A stretch of 38,551 nucleotides of DNA from Thermomucor indicae-seudaticae (GCA_000787465.1 JSYX01000320.1:1-38551); one strand, 5' to 3'. Counted from the stretch's first letter, positions 15,504 to 27,412 are shown. Made by a program: numbers and translations. Notes: a model not told the origin generated them from the letters alone.

Positions 15504-16404
15504 TTACACTCGTTGTTGCTGCTGTTGTCGTTTTTGTTGTTGTTGTCGAAGGCGTTCAATCAATTCCACTTTGCGCCCAGATGTGGATAGACCACAATGC
15601 CTTAGTAGATCTTTAAGTTCGGCCACTGTCACGTCATCAAAGTTGACATTTTTTAACTTGTCTTCCATTTCTGCATGCCGTTGTGCAGGGTCAACCTTCG
15701 CAGGATGATGTCGTGGATGCCATCGCTCGATCTTTATGGGTTGTGCCCTGTGTTCGCGCGCATCAGGCCAAACCGGTGCCAGAGGTATGACGGACGGGGG
15801 CCGTGTGTCGGCCACCTGCGTCTTGTGTAAGATGACGGGCTTCAGGCCGCCGTTTATCTGAGGTGGTACAGATGATGATCGTCGGCGAAACTGTCTGTTA
15901 CCGTTATCGACTGTAGGCGTCACAATAGTAAGGTCCAAGTCTGCAAATAAGCTGTTTTCACGAGGAGGTGATGGCGAAGTGGGGGCGATATCTTCAAAGG
16001 ATGAGACAGACATGGGCGAATAACTTAGAGAGGGCTACGTAAGCGCATATGAGTACAGCTGCATAATTCGGGAAGTACAAAAAGAAACTTACGTAGGAAA
16101 GTGCTACATTTTCTTGATGATAGGGTGGATGTAGCGTATTGACAGAAGAACTCCGTCTACGCATCATTGCGCGAGAGGTTGGTGGCAATGTCTCTTGACC
16201 TGCCGCGGAAGACGATTGATCCGGTTGCTGTGTAGGATACACCAAAGCATCCGTGTTGATGAAGTTTTCAAAGGCCCAATCGTCTTCCGCCGTGCTAGTG
16301 GTCGGAGGAGTAGTCAGAGGTCCTATCTGTTCGTTTATGAATGCCGTCCAAGTATCAGTATCTCCTTGGCTCGTTACAGGAGGTTCGGATGGAAGCATAG
16401 TCAT
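15504..16404 (-). CDS. SAP-domain protein of unknown role
   Basis: Two exons (16093-16404 and 15504-16034) give 280 aa. The only recognisable domain is a C-terminal SAP motif at about residues 235-270 (FDDVTVAELKDLLRHCGLST then GRKVELIERL), which usually binds DNA or chromatin. It is followed by a Gln/Arg-rich tail. The rest is Ser/Pro/Thr-rich and looks disordered. Two RRRSSS motifs (one in each exon, as MMRRRSSSV and FRRRSSSV) fit basophilic-kinase sites. The intron acceptor at 16035-16037 restores the frame as SYPSLSYSPMSV; a closer AG would not. The start MTMLPSEPP is the first ATG in frame; a second Met lies two codons later. The role is unknown; a nuclear location is inferred from the SAP motif. 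Confidence 0.85.
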
Positions 16405-19400
16405 GAGCGAAAACAGAGAGTGAGAGAAAGAAAAAGAGATGCTTTCCAAGGGTGGGTGCTAGAAAACCTGTTTCACTTAACACGTCATTGGCAGTCCGAC
16501 CCTTTGCCTTTAATGGCGCTTGACGTTTGACATTCGAAACCGACACACATACCACTCGAATGCTTCTTGGAATCGGTGCAAAGATCAAGCTTGTTCTGAA
16601 CTGACAGCATTTAGCTAAATCTTGCTTCAACATTACTCACTTGGCTAGCTTCATTTTGGTTCATCAGTTTGCATAACCTGTTCGAGTTGACGTAAGACGA
16701 ACAGTTAGCAGCACACTTGCTGAGACCGATCCACATGAAATATATCACCAGAGTAACAGATGTAAACTATGGTTTTAGTAAATAGCTTGACTTCTTCCGT
16801 GAGGAAGCCCAGTTTAGAAGAGGACTCTTTGCACAGGTCCGAGACCGCACACAGCTTCACCCGCGAGCTGGTTAAAGCTCTTTCCTGTAACCGCAAGTTG
16901 CAGCTCCACCATTTGTACTGCCACACAAGTTTCGTCAGACCTTGCAAATAGATCGCGATGGAGAAAGGTCAACTCATTCAAAGTATACCCACCGCTCTTT
17001 GACCTATTCAGATTATGCTCAGAAGTTTTCAAGAAGATTGGGATCATACCTTACGCGCCATTTAAGCCTGTAACTTCCATACCAAAGAACTTTATGTGTG
17101 CTTTTGCTTCGTCCAGATGTTTTATATAACTCCTAATTATCATGTTACTCAATCCCCGTATGGAATGCTTTCTGCTTTTGGACTTACGTCCTGAGGCAGC
17201 AAAAGGAAGTGTAACTGATTAAGTGGACATGCGTTTAATGCACCGTCTCCTATTATAAATTCCCATGTTTTCTTTCACGCAAGCCATTCATAAAGCAGCG
17301 ACGTCAACGGCCTTTGATGTTATCAAGCCGGCACCACAATTTCCACTTGAAAGCAGAACTGCATGAGGCATTCAGTAAGTAAAAGCCGACGTTTCTTTTG
17401 GTAATGCGCAACAGGACTATGTAAACTGGACACTGTCAGCTTCGGTGCCAAGATAATCTAGACCCGGGAATCACGAACGGAGACGTGGGTGCTTCTTCGA
17501 TCCCTAGCCTCCTGGGCGGCCCAACTTGATAATCGTCACTCCACCACCCACTGGAGTGAGCCGGTGAGGGACTTATCTGTGACCACTCCACTTACCCGAA
17601 ACGAGATCCCAGTAGCCTCTGCGTGAAGATAGCGTGATGGCCGCATTTCTCGGCGTCACTGCCACCGGAAAGACCGCCTCACGCTGCACCGCAACTTTGA
17701 GACTACGGACGGAGAGAAGAAAAGTAATCAGCAAATGCCTCCTTTTAGTCTTTCGAATACCACGTGACTAGATGTAGATCTTTATGGCTAAGACCTTTTT
17801 ACTTCTGTTTGCCGTTCGTTCTCCCCGAAATTTCTCAGGACTATCCACGAAAGGACTTCCGGGGAAGCCAAGCCCGCTAGGGGACCTGGTGCCTGTAATC
17901 CGTAGAACGAGCTGAATGGAACACTGAGGAACAGGTTTATGGTGATTTATTGATCACGATACACATGTTTCAATGACGGTTCAATGCGAATAGGCGAAAG
18001 ACCGTTCTGTGTCTGGACTATTCCTCAAGTACGTAATGCACATTATTTCTTTTGCTGACTGACGCTCTCAATGGAGCTTCTTTTGCTTTTTCATATCCCC
18101 TTTAGAATCAGCTTTTCATCTGTCTATAGTCTCGACAGCATTCTATATCGTTAACAGCGAACAAACCTTGAGTTGCGTAGAAAGCCCTTTAAAGATTCGG
18201 ATTTGGATTCCTTTTTTATTGATTACACGAAGTGCAACAAGGTGGGTTACATTACGACAGCATGGCTTAGCATCCGCAAAAAAGGAAGCGCAAACCTTTA
18301 CGTACCATCGTCAAAAACCGGGCAACCTTACCAGTGCCTTTGGCTGACCACCGCTTTTTTGGCTATCGTTTGCCTTAGTATTCTACATCGATCTCGCGCT
18401 TGCGGGATAAGCGTGTGTGATCAAGGAAAGCAAGAATCCTTTTGATGAAACAGTTACAGAAGAAGGCGTAAGATGTCTTCAGCGGCTGAGGCCGCTGGCT
18501 TCCCCTGGTTGTCGCTAATACGGTGATCAAAGGACTTGCTCTGGGGACTTTTGTTTGCAGTAATAAATGATCGATGTGTCTAATTTCTCGCTCTTTTTGT
18601 CAATCAGTCATTTTCAATCGGGTCAGCAGAAGTTGTTGGCGATGATCAATTGATATTTTTCTTCAGAAAGTTTTAGATTCATCTCATGTCATGCCAAAAA
18701 TTTAATTGACGACCTTTGAAATTTTTGAAATTTTGAAAGGATACCCCTAGAATCTTTGTTCCCGTTTGTCTGCCGCTTGCCATAAAGAGTTAAGTGAAAA
18801 AGGGAATATGAACATCATAATGCACCAGCTGAGTCCAACAGCAATCAGAGGATGCGTTACGAAGGCACAACGGTATCCGAAGATTACAGATACTTCAACA
18901 TGAGCTATACCAAACATCAGAATAAGTTCTATTTGTTTAGTTGCATATTACCGTGAGAGGATGAGACTGAACAATATGAAGCTATCGGTTTGCGACAGAC
19001 CGCGTCAGAATTATGTTCGTTGAACGAAAGCTGTTATAATCTCGCTGGCTCTGGGAATCGTTACGGAGTGACTCCGTCCGCTTCTTGGGATTTTAATGAG
19101 AATATGAGGAAGGGTTCCGCGGAAACATTCGGTTATAAACCGAGGGAAGGAAACCTGGATGTGTGATATGCATTCCAATTAAGACTTCTTAAAACACCAG
19201 GTCACATAATATAAGGGTCCTGTAAAAAGATATAAAAAAGCCAAGGTCCACACAACGCAATTTCCACTCTTTTTCATCCACACGCGGGGCAAGTAACTAT
19301 TGGCTCTTCCAAGGGCCATCTCTTCCTTGTTCTGAAGTCTGCCCACCGATATTCTATTCTTCTTGGCCCACATTCTTTGGTGCTACGCTTGCTTTCTCCA

Positions 19401-19469
19401 TCCAGCACTCGAACATTCGCCTGTTTCTCTCTGTGTTTCTTACCACCTTACGTGATGGTGCTGGAGACC
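16405..19469. other. Long gene-poor stretch
   Basis: No supported gene in 3 kb. Short frames near 16705-17047 (both strands) and 18173-18445 (one hydrophobic segment) lack domains or recognisable splice sites. A GC-richer block at 17440-17700 is described separately. Confidence 0.55.
17440..17700. other. GC-rich, hairpin-forming block; ncRNA candidate
   Basis: This block is visibly richer in G+C than its flanks and contains no long frame. It has a perfect stem CACTCCA / TGGAGTG (17538-17560) and other short complementary runs. I compared it mentally with U1-U6, U3, RNase P and SRP RNA signatures and recognised none, so it may simply be an old repeat. Confidence 0.2.
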
Positions 19470-19995
19470 GCCGGTTGAAGTCTTACGTATCTTGACTTGC
19501 CCGTCAGAAGTGCGCTCCTCACGTATCTTTTGACGGACAACTTGGGGTGCGTAGGGCTTTCCAACTGGCACCCTTCCAGTGACTATCAAGCCTGCCGGTT
19601 TCGTCATCAAGACCATCCACTGATCCTCCATTATCTTTGATCCACGGTCATCACCCTTATGCTTCTTCCTTGCATGGTCTACACTGGCGCTCGCGTGCTT
19701 GTCTCTGCCGTCTTGTTCAAGCTGCGTCATTGTCCTGGGAAATTGCCGGTTGAAGCCTTACGTATCTAAACCTGACCGCCAAAAGTGCGCTTACCACGTG
19801 CCTTTTGACGGTCCACTCTGGTTGCGTAGGGCTTCCCAACTGGCGCCGTCCCAGTGACCGTCCACTTATCGTCCGTTGTCCTTAATCCACGTTACTTGGC
19901 GGTCTATTTGCTCCTTCTGTCTTATACTCTGGAGCTCGTTTCTGACACACTTTGGCAAACTACTGGATTATGTCTTACATATCTTAGCTTGCTTG
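19470..19995. repeat. Decayed tandem repeat, unit about 275 bp
   Basis: Unit 1 begins GCCGGTTGAAGTCTTACG at 19470 and unit 2 begins GCCGGTTGAAGCCTTACG at 19745. Similarity continues through AAGTGCGCT, TTTTGACGG, GCGTAGGGCTT and TCCAACTGGC-like blocks to ATCCACG. A third, weaker copy is marked by TCTTACATATCTTAGCTTGC at about 19973. Unit 1 has a 96-codon minus-strand frame (19440-19730), but unit 2 is broken by stops in the same frame, so coding selection is not supported. Confidence 0.7.
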
Positions 19996-20825
19996 CGTCT
20001 TTCTTTGACTTTGTCATACATTGTTATTGTACTGTTAAGATTTACCAATCACCAAAAACCTCATGTTTCCAAAGAAGGCTTTTTGATATTAGAATGATGT
20101 TCCTCCAATAAAGCATCCGAGCTACAGTGCGTCTTCTGAAAATAACTGAATCGCAAGCTTCCGCATAGTATCTCCATCGTATAGACCGGTTGACGCTTGA
20201 CTTTTCTATACAGCATCAGAACGTGCCCCTTACTCGAAACGCCAATTAAGAGGCATACTGTACCCTCGTACCATTGTCCTCGGTTCAGAAGACATTTCCC
20301 CTTTGTTTGTCCTGCTTTCTTGAGTAAAGCGTGATATTTGATCGCTGAAAGAGTTGAAGTAGAAACTGATTCTGAACAGATGTCTGCCTTGCTCGCGAAA
20401 AATCTTTGCAACAACTGAAATATGAAAGAGTTACGTGAGTTTAAGCTGCAGAAAACTTGTTCCCTGCTTGCAAGAATTGGTAACAGCAATAACTTGGTAA
20501 AAACACTTATGACAGGGCAAACATATTGCTGTTGAGTATGATTATTCTTCAGATCGTTGCACAGACAGAACATACCGCCACGGCGAAACTAGTCAGCCGA
20601 AAATCAAGGGACAATCTCTAGGGTGTGTGCACGGTTTATATCACAATGCAAATATATTGCCCTTTCACTGTTGATACTTTATGGAAAATGCATAAATCTC
20701 ATTTACCTTCACGCATATACTTATGCGAATAGCGTATTAAAAACTTGGATTCCGAGGCAGTAATGCTATAGTATATATACGAAAGGAAAGAACATAGACT
20801 AGTATGCAATGTATTGATTGGTATT

Positions 20826-22359
20826 TTATGATGAAGTCAATTTTCCACGCACAAAAGCTTCGGATGCTTTCTGAGCTTCGATACCGGCCGCGCCAGTACA
20901 GTAAGAATTGCGTATAAAGGAACGGCAGCATTTGTATCCCCATTTTCCATCTGCCCAATAGGAACCCCATACTGAAGTGTGATTGTTGATATATACTATA
21001 CACACGCGCAACAAGGGTTAGTAATGTCTCTCCTGTTAGACGTTCAAGTATCACTGAACTGTGCACTTACCATCTTCTTCGTACTTTGACCGTGCTTTGG
21101 CTCTTTCCTGACCCTTGATAACGCGACCTGTTCGAGAGTATTCCACGTAATTTTCGGTCTGCGCCAATAGCAGCTCCTTTGGCACTTGTTCCAAATGCTC
21201 TTCGCCACCATATTTGGCCAGAATGCTCTTTTGAGTTGCATCCCGTACTTTGTCTTTCTTTGCTTCATACTCTTTGTGTAAAATCGCGACTTGGGTAGGG
21301 TTAGCTTGCAGGTGGACGTCATTGCCTCGTTCAGCAGCCTGCCATGCAAATAGTTGAACTTTGGCCATTTCAGGCGCTTCACCCGTGTATCGAACAAAGT
21401 TATCACCAGCGAACGGAACATCATCCGAAGGTTTATCTTTCAGTGGGTTTTCACGCATGGATCGGGTCTTGGGATCATAGTATGCAGATTCGGTATCGAG
21501 ATTGAGCAAGTATTTTGCAGTATCTTCACGGATTCTATATAGCCAACCATGTCAGATGCTGTTCGCTCTATAACGATTACCATGGAAGACTTGTCACTCA
21601 CCTCAAGTTTCTAATGGTTGTTCTGGTCTTGGTATTGACGTGTTGACCCGGCATGTCTGCCTGATCTGCATATTTCTCTTCGTCATCTTCCTCGTCGTCT
21701 GACATGCGCGCAATCTTTTTGGCTTCTGAAGTCGTCGTTGGTCCTTGCTTATCCAACTCGTTTGCCTTCCTTGCTCTCCGTGCCTCTTCAATCTTTTCGT
21801 ACTCTTCAATGACCTTGTCATGTTCTCGGGGATCGTAGCCGTTCCACCGGTCTCGCTTCTCGTCCCAATCCAATTCGACGTGCTGAATGATTTCGTCAGG
21901 CTGAATATTCTTGCCCGTCCATCTTGCGCCCTTCTTTCGTGGACGCTCCACGCAGTCTTTCGTCTTGTGCGTCATTGCACCGCAGTTTTCGCATGCGCCC
22001 TTACGATACTTTGTCGCCGCTGGGCCCTAACATCGATGACACATGAGTCACCTGCACATTGTCTCTGTGGTCTCTCTTTTATGATCAAAACTTACAGCTC
22101 GTTGACCACGAGCGTACCAGTAATTATCCTCTGGTCCAAACGTTGCTGTTTTTCTTTTCTCGGGTGCTCTCTGATGCTTCAAGGACACTTTGCCGGTATC
22201 AACGTACCACGGTGCTTTAAGCATAAATTGGGGTGTGTGGGGGTTGATTTCGTTGCCTTCATCGTCAATTTCTGCCGGCGCGGTGCCTGCCTTGCGAGCG
22301 GCATCAAGGTCTTTTTGCTTTCGATATTCTTCTTTGGTTAATCGCTGCAGACTTGACAT
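20826..22359 (-). CDS. SLU7: Pre-mRNA splicing factor Slu7
   Basis: Slu7 is a second-step splicing factor that helps hold exon 1 and select the 3' splice site in the spliceosome. Four exons, 22096-22359, 21602-22026, 21071-21534 and 20826-20995, give 440 aa. A CCHC zinc knuckle lies at residues 100-113 ([14 protein letters not shown]). Also typical are [37 protein letters not shown] and the C-terminal block [11 protein letters not shown]...GYKCCRS...NSYCTG. The last acceptor was set at 20996-20998 because it keeps the conserved NNHTSVWGS; a nearer AG at 20980 would delete it. The start [15 protein letters not shown] is the only suitable Met. A CCAAT box lies about 100 bp upstream. Confidence 0.95.
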
Positions 22360-22456
22360 TATTACGAAGAACAAGTGGAAGAAAGAAGTAGAGATACGGT
22401 TGCGGAGTTTTCGATCAAAGCTTTTAAAACTGCTAAAGGAGCCCCGCAGCGGAAAC

Positions 22457-22463
22457 TGATTGG
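22457..22463 (-). promoter_or_regulatory. CCAAT box upstream of SLU7
   Basis: CCAATCA on the minus strand, about 100 bp before the SLU7 ATG, a usual position for a HAP/NF-Y site. Confidence 0.4.
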
Positions 22464-23962
22464 TGAGTGAATGGGTGGTGGCCAGTAGAAAGCCATGGCC
22501 GTCCTCGGTCGAGTAAATCCCAGTCTCCTAGCATGGTTATTCGTTCTAAAGCCGACTGGCCGCGATGGTTTAGAAAGGAACGCTCATGGTCTCGGTTGTC
22601 CCGCACGACTCTGAGTATATGCATCATATTCAAAACAGACAACTGGTATAAACATTCACAGTTCGTGCAACGGTATAACCCATTGACGATCTTGCTCTCG
22701 TCGGCCATGGTCTTGGATTTCGTCGTCTTGCAACGTTCGTTACTTTGCTATAGCAGAGCTGAACCATACAAGCTTGGCATTATTCATTTAGTGGAATGGA
22801 AGCATAGGGTATCATATACCATTGACGGCATAATATTGAATCATAGGTGTGAGAGATTCTGGTGAAAACCGCTCTAATATTTATTCTAACCAATCTTCGG
22901 TTTTACGAGACTGTTGCTAACCAGAATTTGGACTTGGTCTTCTACAACAGGGTACAACGTTGACCTCCAATATCTACCTTTGAAAATCAAAGCTTCGTCA
23001 TCTTGATCATCTTCAGCAAGAACAATCCCATCCTCGCATCGCATCCGTATACTTTCACTTGCGTCTTATCCTAAGATGCACAATTTCGTTGATTCCGGCA
23101 ACGTCAGACGCTTGAGACCGGCGCTAGAGGCTGTATGGCCATAAGAATCGCGATGTCATGACCGTGCGCCCAAGCTCGTGGATGAGACACAGCTATAGGT
23201 ATTTGCAGATCCCGAAGTTAGCCGCCTTGGGTTCGTCCTTAAAGGCTTTCAATGAGTTATTGGATTCACATTCGATTTGAGTATAGCCAGAAGTCCATGC
23301 CGCGGTAGACCGCAGTGCCATGGGCTCTGATTTTTAGCATGCGTTCGCACGCTTGCAGTGATGACCAGTTGAGGTCGGCGTTGAAGCGAGCTTTCTACTC
23401 GACTCTTGCCCTTGCCCTTGCCCTTGCCTAGTCCGAGCAAACGACGCTCGGCGCGGTGCGCTTGTCAGGCATCAAAATCATCCTGGCAGTCGCCATCTTG
23501 GTCATGCGCAAATGCCCTCATGTCGTCGACAGTTCAGAGATACGCAGCAGCTTGGAAGAGTCAGAATTAGGATGTATCGTAAGTAGGAATGGCAGGAGGT
23601 AGGAAACGTAAGCGGCGGCGGGGCTGAATCAATCAGGCTCTTCGAGCTTCAGAGGCTCAGAAAGCCTGATTCGCGGCTGCATGCGCTGTGGTCGATGTGC
23701 ATTGTGCTTAGATTATCTAGCGCATGGATCATGCATTGCGAATTTGTTACGACTCCCTTTCGAATGTATTGCATTGTAACAGGCATTTATCGATCAATGA
23801 ATTGGCGTCCCCTCTGACTCCATCTTGGTCGTTTCAGGGACGACACCTCAACTGATACCGTATCTGTTTCTAGCTGGTTCTTTACCTTGGAAGGGCGGCA
23901 CTCTTGCATCAGATTAGGAATCTCTTCATTTTATTTGCGCGAAAATTTACAGTTGCTTATAA
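22464..23962. other. Intergenic, no supported gene
   Basis: A minus-strand frame at 22433-22708 begins MADESKIVNG but has no recognisable continuation and overlaps the SLU7 promoter. The GC-richer part around 23090-23700 may be an old repeat. Confidence 0.5.
23405..23428. repeat. CTTGCC hexamer x4
   Basis: Four perfect tandem copies of CTTGCC. The minus strand reads as alternating Gly-Lys in one frame, but no gene could be built around it. Confidence 0.8.
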
Positions 23963-24226
23963 TTATGGTGGGGGTTGATAGCCGCAAAAGCATTGGCCTT
24001 GATAACAGACTGCTTGGAGACTATAGGATTGGCCGTTGCCTGAGATTTGTGAACCGCATTTGTTTTGGCAGCTTTGTTGCGCCTGATCCGTATCACACGC
24101 AAGGCATGGATCAATCCGCTTGACCAGAGCGTTCTTTTGAGAAGAAAAGGCTTGTCGATGGTAAGATCCGGCTTGTGCAACGGAAACGCATACAAGTAAA
24201 AGAGGTATCAATGTCTTGATCAACAT
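23963..24226 (-). CDS. Secreted Cys-rich peptide precursor
   Basis: A single-exon frame of 87 aa with a classical signal peptide (MLIKTLIPLLLVCVSVAQA). It is followed by a short pro-region ending in Lys-Arg at residues 36-37, a Kex2-type processing site. The predicted mature peptide of 50 aa has seven cysteines at 41, 44, 53, 57, 74, 79 and 81, and a Tyr-Gln-Pro-rich end. I do not recognise a family. The architecture is that of small secreted fungal proteins (hydrophobic leader, dibasic cleavage, disulfide-rich core); no activity can be read from the sequence. A TATA box is 67-74 bp upstream. Codons before this ATG stay open but contain no further ATG. Confidence 0.72.
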   Translation of the reverse strand: MLIKTLIPLLLVCVSVAQAGSYHRQAFSSQKNALVKRIDPCLACDTDQAQQSCQNKCGSQISGNGQSYSLQAVCYQGQCFCGYQPPP

Positions 24227-24292
24227 CTTTTGCTGGGAGGAATATAGAAAGAGAAGATGCACTAGAGATATTGGGAGACAGAATATGTGCCA

Positions 24293-24300
24293 TATTTATA
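24293..24300 (-). promoter_or_regulatory. TATA box of the Cys-rich peptide gene
   Basis: TATAAATA on the minus strand, 67-74 bp before the ATG at 24226, with a pyrimidine-rich leader between. Confidence 0.5.
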
Positions 24301-24829
24301 TGTTTGATCTTGTTGCTGTTCTTTAGGGAGCTATCTCCTCGCTGAGTCTATATTCTTTCTCTCTCTCTCTATTAGCACACACAGAGAAGACAAGGAGGTT
24401 ACTTGCGGAGACCTTCACAAAGCTCCTAATGGAGAAAAAGCTCAGCTTTCCCCTCTCACCACACGAAAAGAGGATCTGTGTGATGATAACAGGAGCGGAC
24501 AATTCCCACTCAAGGGTTGTCTTTCTATACAAAGTTAGATTACACTGTCCCTTTCTTCTCCTGCTCAACAGAATAGAATAAGCAACAAGGAAGAATGCAT
24601 AAAGGTTGTTTTCTTTTTTCTTTAAAGAAAAACATCAAAGGTAACGCTATATATACATATTAGAGTGTGTATATGTTTTAAGGAAGATGGGTATCTGGAA
24701 AAGAAGAATGTATCGCGATCGTGTGTGCGTATGCGGATTGTACAAATTATTATCGGGAACTCTGTGTGCGGGGCAAAATTACTGTGATTACGTAGAAAGG
24801 GGTGGATGCTTAGTTCCCCTTGAGTCGTT

Positions 24830-26032
24830 TTAGCCTTGCGAATGTCGTCGTTGCGGTAATAAAGGTTGAGAAGATGAAGAGGTTGAAGATGATGCAGGCA
24901 GGAGAGGCGGAAGGATATACATCGGAGGAGCACTCGGGGTGTAAGCAGGTGGTGGCATTTCGGGAGGTTCCATGGGTATTGCTGCTGCTGCAGGATGATG
25001 GTGATGATGATGTCGTTCACAGTGAGGACAAAGTATGCTTGTTTCATCCTTGTCCCTTGCACGGATACTGCATGATGGTTCCCCATCACCAGCATCCAGT
25101 TCTTTGGCTGTGGGTGCTGATGGTGCTGGTGCTGTCTGTGATGCCATGGAGATGATTCTTCTCCGATGCTCGAACGGGTCATAGACAGGTTGCTCCAATG
25201 ATGTCAGAAAAGCGGGCGCAGGCGGTGCAGACGGTACTGGATCATTATTATCGGATTCCGCCGATGACGGAGACGGACTGTGCACTGTTCTTGCTCGACG
25301 AGGAGCCGAATGATAATGATGATGACGGCGTCCACAACGATGGTCATCCAAAGATCTCGATCGAGCTGTCGTTTCTTGCACAGCATTGTCGTCATCACTA
25401 TCGTCCGATTCATTACGTTGGTTTGCCGCTGCCGTAGCCTTTTCCAATTCCATTTCGCGAAATTTCCGCTTCCGAATTCGCATCCGAGTAAAGATCAAAA
25501 TTGTTGCAGCGACCGCAATAGCGCCTACACCACCGACGACAGAAAGAATCGTGATCATCCGATGCAAAGCCTCCTGATCCTCTGCAAGCTGGTGCTCTAT
25601 TTGATTATCATCCGAGCTTTTATTAGGATCTGATATCGGTGGCTGTTGGCTGCCGCCTTGACCCTGCTGCTGCTGCTGGTGAGCGTAATTGTCGCCGTCA
25701 TGATACACTTTGTTGAGATCAGGACCAGGCGCAATGACAATGGTCGTAATGTTTAAAATGATGGTCTCGCCGTCGTCGTCGGTTGTCGTGGACTTCCCTC
25801 TAGACGTTGATACTGACGACTTTGGGTCCTTTGCAGTCTCGTCGTCCCGGCCAACAAGCTGCTGCGGTGGCTCTGTCACCTGTACAGGTCGAGTCGTGGT
25901 TATTGATGGTGCTGCAAGGAATGAAGATGGTGTCTGTAAGGAATTGCGCAGGACAGCTGCAGATCCCCCGAAGCACAATAATAAAACGAGGGACGCGAAG
26001 TAAGGTATTAGATATATTGCGTAAAGCCGCAT
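24830..26032 (-). CDS. Single-pass membrane protein with PPxY tail
   Basis: An uninterrupted frame of 400 aa. Residues 1-26 form a signal peptide. An extracellular Ser/Thr/Gln-rich region of about 130 aa follows, with an N-glycosylation site at Asn94 and two Gln clusters. A transmembrane helix at 159-181 (SVVGGVGAIAVAATILIF) has small-residue packing motifs and is followed by the basic stop-transfer RMRIRKRK. The cytoplasmic tail of about 215 aa is low complexity. It holds acidic Ser/Asp runs, His-rich clusters, CPHC (335-338) next to six His, and PPAY at 361-364, a consensus for WW domains of Rsp5/NEDD4 ubiquitin ligases. The layout resembles fungal cell-surface sensors, but no named family was recognised. 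A CCAAT box is about 180 bp upstream. Confidence 0.8.
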   Translation of the reverse strand: MRLYAIYLIPYFASLVLLLCFGGSAAVLRNSLQTPSSFLAAPSITTTRPVQVTEPPQQLVGRDDETAKDPKSSVSTSRGKSTTTDDDGETIILNITTIVIAPGPDLNKVYHDGDNYAHQQQQQGQGGSQQPPISDPNKSSDDNQIEHQLAEDQEALHRMITILSVVGGVGAIAVAATILIFTRMRIRKRKFREMELEKATAAANQRNESDDSDDDNAVQETTARSRSLDDHRCGRRHHHYHSAPRRARTVHSPSPSSAESDNNDPVPSAPPAPAFLTSLEQPVYDPFEHRRRIISMASQTAPAPSAPTAKELDAGDGEPSCSIRARDKDETSILCPHCERHHHHHHPAAAAIPMEPPEMPPPAYTPSAPPMYILPPLLPASSSTSSSSQPLLPQRRHSQG

Positions 26033-26210
26033 AGAAGGGTAAAGAAAGGCAAGTATCTGGGTGTTGGAGAAAGAGGGAAGAAAAAGAAATAAAAAAGGAC
26101 AGGAGGGGCCCTTCTGTGACACCACTTTTCAGACGCAAATTCCTGGTAAAGACCAAAAAAACCCTTCTCGCTTTTCTTTGCGGTGCACCAAAAGAAACTA
26201 GAACTTATTT

Positions 26211-26217
26211 TGATTGG
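26211..26217 (-). promoter_or_regulatory. CCAAT box
   Basis: CCAATCA on the minus strand about 180 bp before the ATG of the PPxY membrane protein. Confidence 0.3.
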
Positions 26218-27412
26218 CTGTTTATCCCAGTGAAACAGAGAGCTATCGGTCGGATCAAACGCGAAAAACACTGACGGCTATCCAAAGAACGACCAGAACA
26301 GAAGTGTGCCCGATATTGGAATTGGAGGATACAACGGGTAATCGGTTAATTGGGCAGGTGCAGGAATTTTCTTTTCGCGTTACTTTGCGTTCGTTTTCCC
26401 TCCATGAAATATGGGGTAAGAGGATGAACAGGGCAGTATGCTATCCTACACAATATCCTGTAATAGCCGATGTGGGTTGGAAAAATGCGACAGGGTGCAC
26501 CGACGTCTTAATTACTAACAATATTGGTGTAACCTGGGAACCTGGTCACCAGATGCGAAGCGCGAGGCGGCTGTGGCGGGTGACAGATTCGGCTGGTGTC
26601 GCAGAAGCATGAGATCCTCGCATCCATACGCATCGCTTTTCTGATCACCCTTTTCGCTTGGATCGCTTACTGTAGCTTTCATGACAAGCTGCAACCGAAG
26701 CATGCCGAATACCCGACTTGACAAAAGGCTTGAATTTGCCCATGTGAATATGGATACCCTGATCTTCAATGTAACAAGATTTTATGTTAAGTCTTAACCT
26801 TTAAAGGAGACTCTAATGCTTTTCGCAATGACCACCATCTTTATGCATACGGTTGTTTATACGGAAGTAAAGTTAATCGCTCTCTGTCAAGCAGTACTGC
26901 GGACCGTCAGTTAAAGCCTCGGAATACCATATGCATTCTCCCTGTTGCTGCATGAGCCCCGCATCGACGCAGAGTATCATCAAAGCGTTCATGAGAACAT
27001 GGACCTAATCTGCAGCAAACCGTGCACTCGTCATTGTGTACTTTGATATCTGCATCATCGGAACCTTCCTCTCTGCAGTGATGGAATGATATCGAAGCTG
27101 AAGTAGTCTGTACCTACACTTGCTATTACAGGCATGACCAATAACCTGCATACGCTGATGTATTAAGGTTTCGTATGTTCATAAGTCTGGCTACCCCTTT
27201 GTTATTGATCATCTCCTTGCCGATTCCTGATTGACTCACTTTATACGATGCATGAAGTCGCGGTAGTTTTAGAAGATAACGGCGTTTTATAGGTAGAGGA
27301 GATGCGTTTATTCAAGAGTGATTAAGAACTTACAGTTTAACGTCGTAATGATAGAGGTTTTCCTTTGATGTAACAGAGGCAAAAAGAATACAGCCAAGAA
27401 GATGCATGTTCC
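26218..27412. other. Intergenic, no supported gene
   Basis: A 132-codon plus-strand frame at 26214-26612 begins without an ATG and shows no domain. The rest is AT-rich with no recognisable feature. Confidence 0.55.

Noticed and set aside
20061..20573. 170-codon minus-strand frame downstream of SLU7
   Set aside because: No domain, no typical promoter and composition unlike the real proteins here; an internal acceptor-like site has no usable donor.
22433..22708. Minus-strand frame beginning MADESKIVNG
   Set aside because: It overlaps the SLU7 promoter and CCAAT box, and the sequence after the first ten residues shows no protein character.
26214..26612. 132-codon plus-strand frame between two membrane-protein genes
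   Set aside because: Starts without ATG, lacks any domain or splice context, and overlaps the promoter of the divergent gene.
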